A DNA stretch of 64,000 bases from Lacticaseibacillus pantheris DSM 15945 = JCM 12539 = NBRC 106106 (GTDB lineage Bacteria > Bacillota > Bacilli > Lactobacillales > Lactobacillaceae): contig NZ_BBAI01000010.1 of the NCBI RefSeq assembly GCF_001311175.1, positions 1 to 64,000 of the forward strand, given 5' to 3'. Under the pieces are notes generated by a model. That model was not told where the DNA came from, did no database searches, and was given only the letters and a program-made list of their open reading frames with translations. Shown piece by piece: positions 55,891 through 64,000 of this stretch. The number at the start of each line of letters is the position of its first letter. The stretch's first letter is position 1. A program made the position numbers and the translations under genes.

Positions 55891-57258
55891 ATGGTGGAAC
55901 TGAGTCCGGCGGGAATGGAGCGGATATTAGCTGAATACGCGTTGCCGGCTGAAACACGGGTCCTGATTGCGGTGTCTGGTGGATCCGATTCGATGGCTCT
56001 ACTGACGTTGCTAGCTGGCAGTGCTGGTACCACGAATTTGGAACTCGGGGTCGTGCACGTTAACCACCAACTGCGCGATGTAGCGGATCAGGAGGCCCAG
56101 TTGGTGCGTGACTATGCTGAACGACTGGGTGTCACTTGTCGTGTTGTTGACTGGCCCCGGGACGAGCATCCCCGCAGTGGTGTTGAAGCAGCGGCCCGTC
56201 AGTTTCGTTACGCCGTCTTTACCCAGCTGGCCCAGCGGGAGCACTACGACGTGTTGATGACGGCCCACAATCTGGGGGATCAGGCGGAAACCGTCCTGTT
56301 TCGGTTGGCACGGGCAGGTAGCGTCGCTGGTGCGACTGGCATCCACGCTGATACCGAACAACGGGGGCTACGGGTGGTGCGGCCGCTTTTGGGGGTGCCG
56401 AAGCAAAGCCTCCAGGATTATTGCGATCGCACAGGCGTCCCCTACGTACACGATCAAAGTAACGACGATACCGCGTACGACCGCAACTTTTTACGGCACG
56501 AAGTTTTGCCAACCCTGAGTTCACGTTGGCCCGATACTGAACAGCACCTCGCACGCTTTGCCGAGGAATTAACGGGCTTGCAGACGCTCGCCGATGTGAC
56601 ATTACGTCATTTGTCAGGAAAAGTCAGACTAAAGTCTGATGAGTTTACCTGGCAAGATGTCCAGAATGAGTCCACAGCTGTTCAAAAACTATTATTACAA
56701 CACCTTTTATCCCAGTGGCACCCGGCAGTTAGTCATCGGCAGGTACTGGCGGTTTATTCCGCCCTTAACGTTAACGATGGGCGTGAGCGAATCGTGGCTT
56801 TGAGTGCGGCACAGGCCTTATACATTCAACGTCGGCACGTGCGCCTGCGTTCACCCGTGGTCGTGGCGGACTCCACTTGTACTCTTGGTGGCCTGAATGC
56901 ACCGGCAAGCGGAGCGGGCGGCGTGTGGCTGCTGGCCAGTGACAATGTGCCCAATGGTTACCGGGTAATGTCCGCGCCCATGGTTTGGCAGCTACCAGTG
57001 ACCATCCGGCACCGGCAACCAGGCGATTGGTTGCAGTTGGCCCACGGCGAGCACCAAAAGCTAGGCCGTTTTCTCACCAACATGCACGTGCCGGGCACTG
57101 ACCGCGACCAACTATGGGTGGCTGCTTCCGGCCATCAGGTTTTGTGGGCTGAAAATGCCCGCCCGGGGCAATTGTTTACGGGCGAGCAAACTGCTAAAAT
57201 CAAGGCACAGTTAGTTTTCCGACCGGACGACGGGGGTAATAACAGGGATGAATTCTGA
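55891..57258 (+). CDS. tilS: tRNA(Ile)-lysidine synthetase
   Basis: ATP-dependent enzyme of about 455 residues that converts C34 of tRNA-Ile(CAU) to lysidine. The PP-loop ATP motif is AVSGGSDSMALL. VVHVNHQLRD and TAHNLGDQAETVLFRLARAG are N-terminal domain signatures. The C-terminal TilS domain has TIRHRQPGDWLQL. ATG 55891 follows AAAGGGGGT. The stop lies 11 bases inside hpt. A slightly AT-rich stretch around 56600-56720 is noted. Confidence 0.95.
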   Translation: MVELSPAGMERILAEYALPAETRVLIAVSGGSDSMALLTLLAGSAGTTNLELGVVHVNHQLRDVADQEAQLVRDYAERLGVTCRVVDWPRDEHPRSGVEAAARQFRYAVFTQLAQREHYDVLMTAHNLGDQAETVLFRLARAGSVAGATGIHADTEQRGLRVVRPLLGVPKQSLQDYCDRTGVPYVHDQSNDDTAYDRNFLRHEVLPTLSSRWPDTEQHLARFAEELTGLQTLADVTLRHLSGKVRLKSDEFTWQDVQNESTAVQKLLLQHLLSQWHPAVSHRQVLAVYSALNVNDGRERIVALSAAQALYIQRRHVRLRSPVVVADSTCTLGGLNAPASGAGGVWLLASDNVPNGYRVMSAPMVWQLPVTIRHRQPGDWLQLAHGEHQKLGRFLTNMHVPGTDRDQLWVAASGHQVLWAENARPGQLFTGEQTAKIKAQLVFRPDDGGNNRDEF

Positions 57259-57784
57259 TATATTGAAAGTTTTGTATTCAGCACAAGACATTGACGCAAC
57301 GGTACGCCGGTTAGCGGCAACCGTCCACGATGATTATGCTGACGCTAAGCCGCTGTGTGTCTGCGTTTTGAAGGGCGCGGTTGTCTTCATGACCGACTTT
57401 ATCCGCGCGTACGACGATTATTTGGAAATTGACTTTATGGATGTTTCCAGCTATTACGGTGGTACCGAGTCGACGGGGGATGTCCGAATTGATAAGGATT
57501 TGGATACCAGCGTCAAGGGACGCGACGTTCTGATTGTCGAGGACATCGTGGATACGGGTACGACACTCAAAGCCCTGAAAGCTTTGTTTGCGCATCGCGG
57601 TGCACGCTCAGTTAAAATCGTGGCGCTACTGGATAAACCGGCGGGCCGTACGGTGGATGTGCAGGCCGATTATGTCGGGGAAACGGTGCCGGGCGAGTTC
57701 TTAGTGGGCTACGGCTTGGACTACAAGGGACTGTACCGGAACCTACCGTATGTTGGCGTACTAAAACCAGAAGTATATAAGTAA
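57248..57784 (+). CDS. hpt: Hypoxanthine phosphoribosyltransferase
   Basis: Purine salvage enzyme of 178 residues that makes IMP/GMP from hypoxanthine/guanine and PRPP. The PRPP loop VLIVEDIVDTGTTLKAL is diagnostic; CVLKGAVVFMTDF and DFMDVSSYYGGTES form the active-site lid. It overlaps tilS and precedes ftsH, the standard tilS-hpt-ftsH order. Confidence 0.97.
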   Translation: MNSDILKVLYSAQDIDATVRRLAATVHDDYADAKPLCVCVLKGAVVFMTDFIRAYDDYLEIDFMDVSSYYGGTESTGDVRIDKDLDTSVKGRDVLIVEDIVDTGTTLKALKALFAHRGARSVKIVALLDKPAGRTVDVQADYVGETVPGEFLVGYGLDYKGLYRNLPYVGVLKPEVYK

Positions 57785-57808
57785 TGATGGGCAGTGCCAT
57801 GCATTGTG

Positions 57809-57817
57809 TGGTATTCT
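57809..57817 (+). promoter_or_regulatory. Extended -10 upstream of ftsH
   Basis: TGGTATTCT (57809-57817), 53 bases before the ftsH start. The -35 is weak. Confidence 0.45.
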
Positions 57818-57869
57818 CGTATATAGCTTTGAATTAGCTTTTTAATGAAGTTTTTGCTGGAGGTTGTGC

Positions 57870-60009
57870 ATGAAAAATAATAAGACCGGCCTGTTCAGCA
57901 GCACACTCACGTACATCGTGTTATTCTTGCTGCTGGTTGCGGGATTCGGATACTATATGCGTGGCGACAGCGGGGGTACCACAAAGTCACTGACGACGAG
58001 TCAGTTTGTGACCGCGCTGAAAACGAACAAGGTGAAGGAATTCTCCATTCAGCCAAGCGGCGGGGTTTACAAGGTCAGTGGTGAGTACCGTAAGTCGAAG
58101 ACCACCAAGCAAAAGAGCACTGGTTTACTTGGGGAGTCAAAGACACAGTCGGTGACCGGATTTACTACCCGCATTCCTGACAACGATAGTACGATCAAGA
58201 AGATCGACACGTTGGCCGCTAAGCATAACATTAAGAACTCAACTGCTGAGGAGTCGCAGACTAGCGCGTGGGTCAGCCTGTTGATTACCGTGGTGCCGTT
58301 GGTTCTGATGATGGTGATCTTCTACATGATGATGAATCAGGGCGCACAGGGCGGTGGCAACCGCATGATGAGCTTCGGTAAGTCACGGGCAAAGCAGTCG
58401 GACAAGACGGCCAACAAGGTACGTTTCTCTGACGTTGCTGGTGCCGAGGAAGAGAAGCAGGAGCTGGTTGAAGTTGTTGAGTTCCTGAAGGACCCCAAGA
58501 AGTTTCTGAAGTTGGGTGCCCGTATTCCATCAGGTGTGCTCCTCGAGGGCCCGCCAGGTACTGGTAAAACCTTACTGGCCAAAGCCGTTGCTGGTGAAGC
58601 GGGTGTACCGTTCTTCTCCATCTCCGGTTCTGACTTCGTGGAAATGTTTGTCGGTGTTGGTGCTTCCCGTGTTCGTGACCTCTTTGACGAGGCCAAGAAG
58701 AAGGCACCAGCCATCATCTTTATTGATGAAATTGATGCCGTTGGTCGCCAGCGTGGCGCTGGTATGGGCGGCGGTCACGACGAACGTGAACAAACTTTGA
58801 ACCAGTTGCTGGTCGAGATGGACGGGTTTACTGGTAACGAGGGCGTCATCGTTATGGCCGCTACGAACCGGGCAGACGTTCTGGATCCGGCTTTGCTTCG
58901 TCCTGGTCGTTTTGACCGTAAGATTCTGGTTGGCCAGCCCGACGTTAAGGGTCGCGAGGCTATCCTGAAGGTGCACGCCAAGAACAAGCCGTTTGCCGAT
59001 GACGTTGATTTGAAGACCATCGCCAAGCAGACGCCTGGGTTCGTGGGTGCCGATTTGGAAAACCTGCTGAATGAAGGGGCACTGGTTGCCGCTCGTCGTG
59101 GGAAGACCAAGATTGATGCCAGCGATCTGGACGAAGCTGAGGACCGAGTAATTGCGGGGCCGGCTAAGCGTGACCGCGTTATCCAGCCGAAGGAACGCAC
59201 GCAGGTTGCGTACCACGAAGCTGGGCACGCGATTATTGGTCTGGTGCTATCGGACTCACGGACTGTGCGGAAGGTTACGATTATCCCTCGTGGGCAGGCG
59301 GGTGGCTATGCCATCATGCTACCGAAGGATGACCAGTTCTTACTGAGCAAGAAGGAACTCAACGAGCAGATTGTCGGCTTGATGGGTGGCCGGACGGCTG
59401 AAGAAATTATCTTTAACACGGAGAGTACCGGTGCTTCGAACGACTTTGAGCAGGCAACGGATATTGCTCGGGCCATGGTGACGAAGTACGGGATGTCCGA
59501 CAAGTTGGGCACGGTTGCTCTGGAGAAGGAAAGCCAGCAGGCGGCTTATGGCGCTGGTGCGGGTTACTCCGGGCAGACGGCCAACGATATTGATGCTGAG
59601 GTACGGCGGATTATTGATGAAGCCCACCAGCAGGCACACGATATCATTGAGGCACACCGTGAACAGCACAAGGTGATTGCTGAAGCTGTTGAAGTACGAG
59701 ACGCTGAATGAAGAACAGATTTTGAGTCTCTTCAATACGGGTAAGATGCCAGAAACTAAGTCTGAATTCCCAAGCGAAAAGGCTGCGACCTATGAGGAAG
59801 CAAAGAAGGCTTTGGAGCAAAAGGAAGCATCACGTCAGGAATCCGAAGAGGCGGCACACAGTAGTGCAGCTGAGGATACAAGCGTGGCGGCAGACAGTAG
59901 CGAGGCAAGTGCACCGTCGGAGGCGGCACCTTCCAGTGCTGCGTCGAGTGCACCAAGTAGTAGTGCAGCATCGTCATCGTCAGATGATGATGAGCCACCA
60001 ACAGCATAA
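57870..60009 (+). CDS. ftsH: ATP-dependent zinc metalloprotease FtsH (frameshift near 59690)
   Basis: Membrane AAA+ protease of about 713 residues. Two membrane helices ([18 protein letters not shown] and [17 protein letters not shown]) flank an extracytoplasmic domain. Walker [17 protein letters not shown], Walker [14 protein letters not shown], and the zinc site [10 protein letters not shown] follow. The frame changes near 59690; repaired, it reads [16 protein letters not shown] and ends in a long Ser/Ala/Glu-rich tail. ATG 57870 follows GGAGG by six bases. Confidence 0.96.
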
Positions 60010-60018
60010 TCAGTAACG

Positions 60019-60046
60019 AGGGTCGGACGGATGTCCGGCCCTTTTG
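60019..60046 (+). terminator. ftsH terminator
   Basis: GGGTCGGAC pairs with GTCCGGCCC, followed by TTTTG. Confidence 0.75.
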
Positions 60047-60049
60047 TGC

Positions 60050-60402
60050 GTTTAGGCTGCAGCGCCGGTCGACTCGGTGAGCTGTAGCTTATGTGGGTAC
60101 TCCGTGGTAATCCACTGCCAGGGCGGGGTGGTTACGAACTCGCGGACGGGGGTTCCAGATACTTCGGTGACTCTAATCAAAGATACCTCGATTCTTTATT
60201 AATACGTTATCCTTCTGATCTGGTCCCTGGCACAGGTGGCACTAGTCACACAAGCACACAGTATTTTTTTTCGGTTAGGCTTTTGTCCATCTCAGGTTTG
60301 AGTTGTGAGTTGTTCAACAAACTTGGTAGCCACCATCTAACTTTGGGTGCACTGGTATGAATCTCGTGGTAGTCCAGACTTTTCATAAATTTCTGCAACT
60401 GT
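60050..60402. other. Intergenic region after ftsH
   Basis: No gene is recognised. GGTGGTTACGAAC-CGCGG at 60127-60145 matches the edge of the hairpin at 34516. I see nothing further that I can support. Confidence 0.35.
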
Positions 60403-60666
60403 GGTTCTGACCGGTGGGGGGGCCGTGGGGTGCGGAGACGAGTGGACCCGGAACGGTGACCGCTGTTGGGGCTTGCCGCCGTTCGAAGCGAAGCGAGTTA
60501 CGGCGCGACGAACTTAGAGACTGACTGCCCGAACTTGGCAGGCAGGCTCTAAGTCGCACCGGAAACCGCGGTTTTGGCGGTTGGAGGTTTCGCCCTAGCA
60601 GCGGTCACCGTGGAGCGGTCCACCAAGTCGCAGTACCCCACGGCCCCCACCGGCCAGAACCGCCAC
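60403..60666. repeat. Long palindromic repeat family C, copy 2
   Basis: GGTTCTGACCGGTGGGGG and GCCGTGGGGT at the left pair with ACCCCACGGC and CCCCCACCGGCCAGAACC at the right. The inner arm GAACGGTGACCGCTGTT and centre CCGGAAACCGCGG are shared with copy 1. An extra hairpin TTAGAGACTGACTGCC / GGCAGGCAGGCTCTAA is inserted near the centre. Confidence 0.75.
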
Positions 60667-60801
60667 GAGGAGCACCGGTCGTGGGGACCAGCCGCTCAAC
60701 CGGAACCATCACGCCAGTACGACCAGCCACCGGAACCCAGCACCACCAGGGTACTTGTGTTATGCTGGTAAGCAGAAAAAAAACAACAAGGAGTAATCAT
60801 C

Positions 60802-61677
60802 ATGAGCGACTATTTAGTGCGTGCAGTAACTGCGGATGGCATGTTCCGCCTCTTTGCGGTTGATGCTACAGACACGGTGAGCGAGGCGCAGCGGCGGCAC
60901 GATACGTGGAGCGCGTCTTCGGCGGCTTTGGGTCGGGCCCTAATTGGTACCGGCCTATTGTCGGCAGCCGAACTGAAAAATGATCGAGACCTGATGACGG
61001 TGCGCATCAAGGGTGATGGCCCGGCTGGTAGCATTGTCGTTGATGGCACGAGTCACGGCACGGTGCGGGGTTACATTCAGGAACCGCACGTCCACCTGCC
61101 GCTAAACGTGGTGGGCAAGATTGATGTCGCTCGTGCAGTGGGTAAACGCGGCGTGCTCGCGGTGACCAAGTACCTAGATGGCGGCGCCCCCTTCACCGGC
61201 CAAGTTCCGTTGACGTCTGGGGAGCTAGGTGCTGATTTCACCTACTACCTTGCAAAGTCGGAGCAGATACCTGCGTCCGTGGGCGTTTCCGTCTTTGTGA
61301 ATGCGGACAATTCGATTGCCGTTGCCGGTGGCTTCCTGGTCGAAGCTTTGCCGGGTGCCACGGACCAAGCGCTAGCTGATCTGGAAACGAACATCAAAAC
61401 GCTCCCACTGGTATCCGAGATGCTGAAATCGGGACTGACGCCTGAGGAGATTTTGGACCGGATTGTGAATGGCCGTAAACTCATGGTGTTGGGCCAGGAC
61501 GATTTTGCGTTTAAGTGTAATTGCAGCAAGGAACGGTTTGGTAAGGCGCTGAGCACGCTGAAACCCACCGAGATTAAGGCGATGATTGCTGAAAACGATG
61601 GTGCAGAGACCGTCTGCAAGTTTTGTGGACAGCATTACCAGTTTAGCGCGGCCGAACTGACGGCAATGTTGCCGTAG
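60802..61677 (+). CDS. hslO: Hsp33 redox-regulated chaperonin
   Basis: Cytoplasmic holdase of 291 residues, activated by oxidation. Zinc/redox cysteines are in KCNCSKERF and VCKFCGQHY near the C-terminus. The N-terminal domain has RAVTADGMFRLFAVDATD, and VTKYLDGGAPFTGQVPL is conserved. ATG 60802 follows AAGGAG. Next to dusB and lysS as in other lactobacilli. Confidence 0.96.
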   Translation: MSDYLVRAVTADGMFRLFAVDATDTVSEAQRRHDTWSASSAALGRALIGTGLLSAAELKNDRDLMTVRIKGDGPAGSIVVDGTSHGTVRGYIQEPHVHLPLNVVGKIDVARAVGKRGVLAVTKYLDGGAPFTGQVPLTSGELGADFTYYLAKSEQIPASVGVSVFVNADNSIAVAGGFLVEALPGATDQALADLETNIKTLPLVSEMLKSGLTPEEILDRIVNGRKLMVLGQDDFAFKCNCSKERFGKALSTLKPTEIKAMIAENDGAETVCKFCGQHYQFSAAELTAMLP

Positions 61678-61746
61678 CTTGTGGTGAGCTTTGTGGGCGT
61701 GTTACACTATGCGTCAGACAAAAAGTTAGTGGATTAGTTGAGGTGA

Positions 61747-62747
61747 ATGACAGTGAGTAGTTGGTTTATCGGGGATATCGAGATTCCCAATCAGGTTGTG
61801 GTTGCGCCCATGGCCGGGATTACTAACGCGGCTTTCCGCGTAACCGCCAAGGAGTTTGGTGCCGGGCTGGTTGTGTGCGAAATGATTAGCGACCGGGGAA
61901 TCCAGTACCATAACAAAAAGACGCTGAACATGATGTTTGTTGATCCGCACGAACACCCGGTTTCTATCCAGGTGTTTGGCGGCACCAAGGACACTTTGGT
62001 GAACGCGGCCAAGTTTATTGATGAAAATACGAGTGCGGATATCATTGACATCAACATGGGTTGCCCCGTGCCGAAAGTCACTAAGACTGATGCCGGTGCT
62101 CACTGGTTGTTAGATCCGGACAAAGTATACGAGATGCTGGACGCCGTGGTGCAGAACGTCCACAAACCAGTGACGGTGAAGATGCGTACCGGTTGGGACA
62201 AGGACCACGTATTCGCTGTGGAGAACGCAAAGGCGGCGCAGGCGGCCGGGGTTTCGGCACTCGCGATGCACGGCCGGACGCGTAAGCAACTCTACTCGGG
62301 GCACGCAGACTGGGACATTCTCGCCAAAGTTGCAAGTGTTCTGGACATTCCGTTCATGGGGAATGGTGATGTGCGCACGCCGCAGGACGCCAAGCGTATG
62401 CTTGATGAAGTCGGCGCGGACGCGGTGATGATTGGCCGTGCTGCTTTGGGCAACCCGTGGCTGTTGGGTCAGGTCAAAACGTACTTGGAGACGGGAGAAC
62501 TAATCTCGGAGCCAACGCCAACCGAGAAAATTCGGATTGCGGAAAAGGAATTGCACCGACTGGTTTTGTTGAAGACCGAGAAGGTGGCGGTGCCGGAATT
62601 CCGTAAGCAGGCAGCATACTTTCTGAAGGGCATCCCACGTTCATCGCGCACTAAGCTGCCGTGATGTCCGTGAACACCGAGGCTGAGGTGGACGCCATTT
62701 TGGATGAGTTCGTTGATGGTCTAGAGGCACACCCCGTACTCAGATAG
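61747..62747 (+). CDS. dusB: tRNA-dihydrouridine synthase (frameshift near 62660)
   Basis: FMN enzyme of about 333 residues that reduces uridines in tRNA. VVVAPMAGITNAAFR, DINMGCPVPKVTKTDAGA (catalytic Cys), VKMRTGWDK, ALAMHGRTRKQLYSG and IGRAALGNPW match the DusB group. The frame changes near 62660 in the C-terminal helix, after SRTKL. ATG 61747 abuts GAGGTGA, so GTG 61753 with 8-base spacing is an equally good start. Confidence 0.93.
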
Positions 62748-62761
62748 TGTTTGAGGTAGAT

Positions 62762-62792
62762 GCAACTTGACTCCGGTCGGGTTGCTTTTTTT
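62762..62792 (+). terminator. dusB terminator
   Basis: GCAAC (62762-62766) pairs with GTTGC (62781-62785), with an inner TCCGGTCGG loop and seven T. Confidence 0.7.
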
Positions 62793-62845
62793 GCTGTAAA
62801 ATTGGCAAGATACAAGGGTATGTGAATTGAACGGAGGAAATAGCG

Positions 62846-64000
62846 TTGGCAGATAAGCAAAACAAGCAACCGAAGCAGCAGCCGTCCATGAACGACCAGA
62901 TGCGGGTGCGCCGGGAAAAGATGCAGGCCTTACGGGACGAAGGAATTGATCCGTTTGGCCACCGCTTTGACCGGACCCACACGGCTGCTGATTTACAGGA
63001 ACAGTTTGGTGCGTTTGATAAGGATGAACTCAACGACAAGCACGCCGAGGTAGTCATTGCTGGGCGGATGATGTCCAAGCGGGGCAAGGGCAAAGTCGGC
63101 TTTGCGGATATTCATGACCGTACTGGCAAGGCGCAAATATACGTCCGCAAAGACGTTGTGGGTGAAGATAACTATAAGATTTTCAAGAAGGCTGACTTGG
63201 GCGATATCCTGGGTATCGCCGGTGACGTCATTAAGACCGACATGGGCGAGCTCACCGTGCGGGCAAACCACGTCACGTTTTTGACCAAGGCACTGCGCCC
63301 ATGCCTGACAAGTATCACGGTTTAAACGATGTGGAAGCAAAGTACCGTCAACGTTACTTGGACCTGATTGCCAACCGCGACAGCTTTGACCGGTTCGTGC
63401 AACGGACTAAGATTGTCAGCGCTGTGCGCGAGTACTTAGACCAGAATGGCTTCTTAGAAGTGGAGACACCCGTCTTGCATAACCAGGCCGGTGGTGCCAA
63501 TGCACGGCCGTTCGTGACGCACCATAACGCTTTGGATATTGATTTGTACATGCGCATTGCGCTGGAATTACACCTGAAGCGTCTGATTGTTGGTGGCATG
63601 GAGCGTGTCTACGAAATTGGTCGCGTCTTCCGTAACGAGGGTGTGGACACAAAGCATAATCCTGAGTTCACCGAGCTAGAAACATACGCCGCGTACTGGG
63701 ATCTGGGCGACGTGATGGATGAGACTGAGGGTATCTTCCGCTACGTGTCGCAGAAGGTTCTGGGCACCGGCAAGATTACTTATCAGGGTCAGGACATTGA
63801 TTTAGATGCCCCGTTTGCGCGTGTGCACATGGTCGACGCCATTAAGGAACGGACTGGTGTTGATTTCTGGAAGCCAATGACGCAGGCTGAGGCCCAGCAG
63901 TTGGCTCAGGACAAGCACGTTAAGGTTGAGTCGTACTGGCAAGTAGGTCACATCATCAACGCGTTCTTTGAAGAATTTGTTGAGGATACGTTGGTTCAGC
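62846..64000 (+). CDS. lysS: Lysyl-tRNA synthetase, class II (3' end outside window; frameshift near 63300)
   Basis: N-terminal 385 or so residues of the enzyme that charges tRNA-Lys. The OB-fold anticodon domain has [19 protein letters not shown]. After the repair near 63300 (one C lost; [11 protein letters not shown]) the linker [12 protein letters not shown], motif 1 FLEVETPVL and motif 2 [15 protein letters not shown] follow. TTG 62846 lies after GGAGG and gives MADKQNKQ. It runs off the right edge. Confidence 0.95.

Noticed and set aside
60050-60402. A tRNA-like fold around GGTTCCAGATACTTCGG
   Set aside because: No cloverleaf, no acceptor stem and no matching T-arm could be made. No tRNA gene was found anywhere in the window.

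Overview
The window is a chromosomal segment of a lactic acid bacterium, almost certainly family Lactobacillaceae. The evidence is the gene order ldh / pth-mfd-flippase-rqcP-divIC-S1-tilS-hpt-ftsH-hslO-dusB-lysS, a malolactic cluster, galactose genes, a dlt operon, a mucus-binding LPXTG protein, strong GGAGG ribosome sites and a GC content that by eye is a little above 50%. I do not name a species. About thirty single-base frameshifts break genes that cannot all be dead (ldh, mfd, ftsH, lysS, uvrA-like, dltD). Many lie in homopolymers, so I read them as sequencing or assembly indels and annotate each gene over its full reconstructed span.

Layout. 1-1170: 3' end of a surface adhesin. 1313-5790: flavodoxin-fold oxidoreductase, small membrane proteins, two C39-like secreted proteins (one without its catalytic residues) and an MFS exporter. 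6146-9204: an unknown two-gene operon and a ThiD/PdxK kinase. 9352-13359: galR, galK, galT. 13360-14470: a 1.1 kb non-coding island of structured repeats and possible small RNAs. 14488-22991: Fe-S-family protein, GNAT, alcohol dehydrogenase, membrane protein, short UvrA-like ATPase, nitroreductase and a two-component system. 23126-28786: dltXABCD plus a DltE-like esterase. 29103-33529: a TrpX-type ABC transporter with two binding proteins and two attenuator leaders. 33672-34301: lexA. 35233-41725: AEC permeases, folate cyclo-ligase, DUF488 and mleR-mleS-mleP. 42274-46900: acpS-alr-mazEF, a CBS/ACT protein and an L,D-transpeptidase. 47469-64000: ldh and the pth-to-lysS housekeeping block.

The most interesting system is at 29103-33529. 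Each of two paralogous substrate-binding-protein genes is preceded by a promoter, a short leader peptide with its own ribosome site, mutually exclusive hairpins and two tandem terminators. One leader reads YYYGYY and the other FFFGFF, and the codon swap is compensated in the distal pairing arm. This looks like ribosome-mediated transcription attenuation by tyrosine and by phenylalanine, in a lineage that normally uses T-boxes. One permease and one ATPase lie behind the Tyr leader, so two binding proteins probably share one transporter core.

The second theme is repeats. Four unrelated families of palindromic or structured elements, between 2 and at least 9 copies each, fill intergenic spaces. 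They keep their hairpins while stem sequences change, often abut stop codons or terminators, and in two cases supply the stop codon of a neighbouring gene.

Links between genes: AcpS probably primes DltC, the response regulator/kinase pair directly precedes dlt, Alr supplies D-alanine to cell wall and dlt, and the MleR-like regulator faces mleSP.
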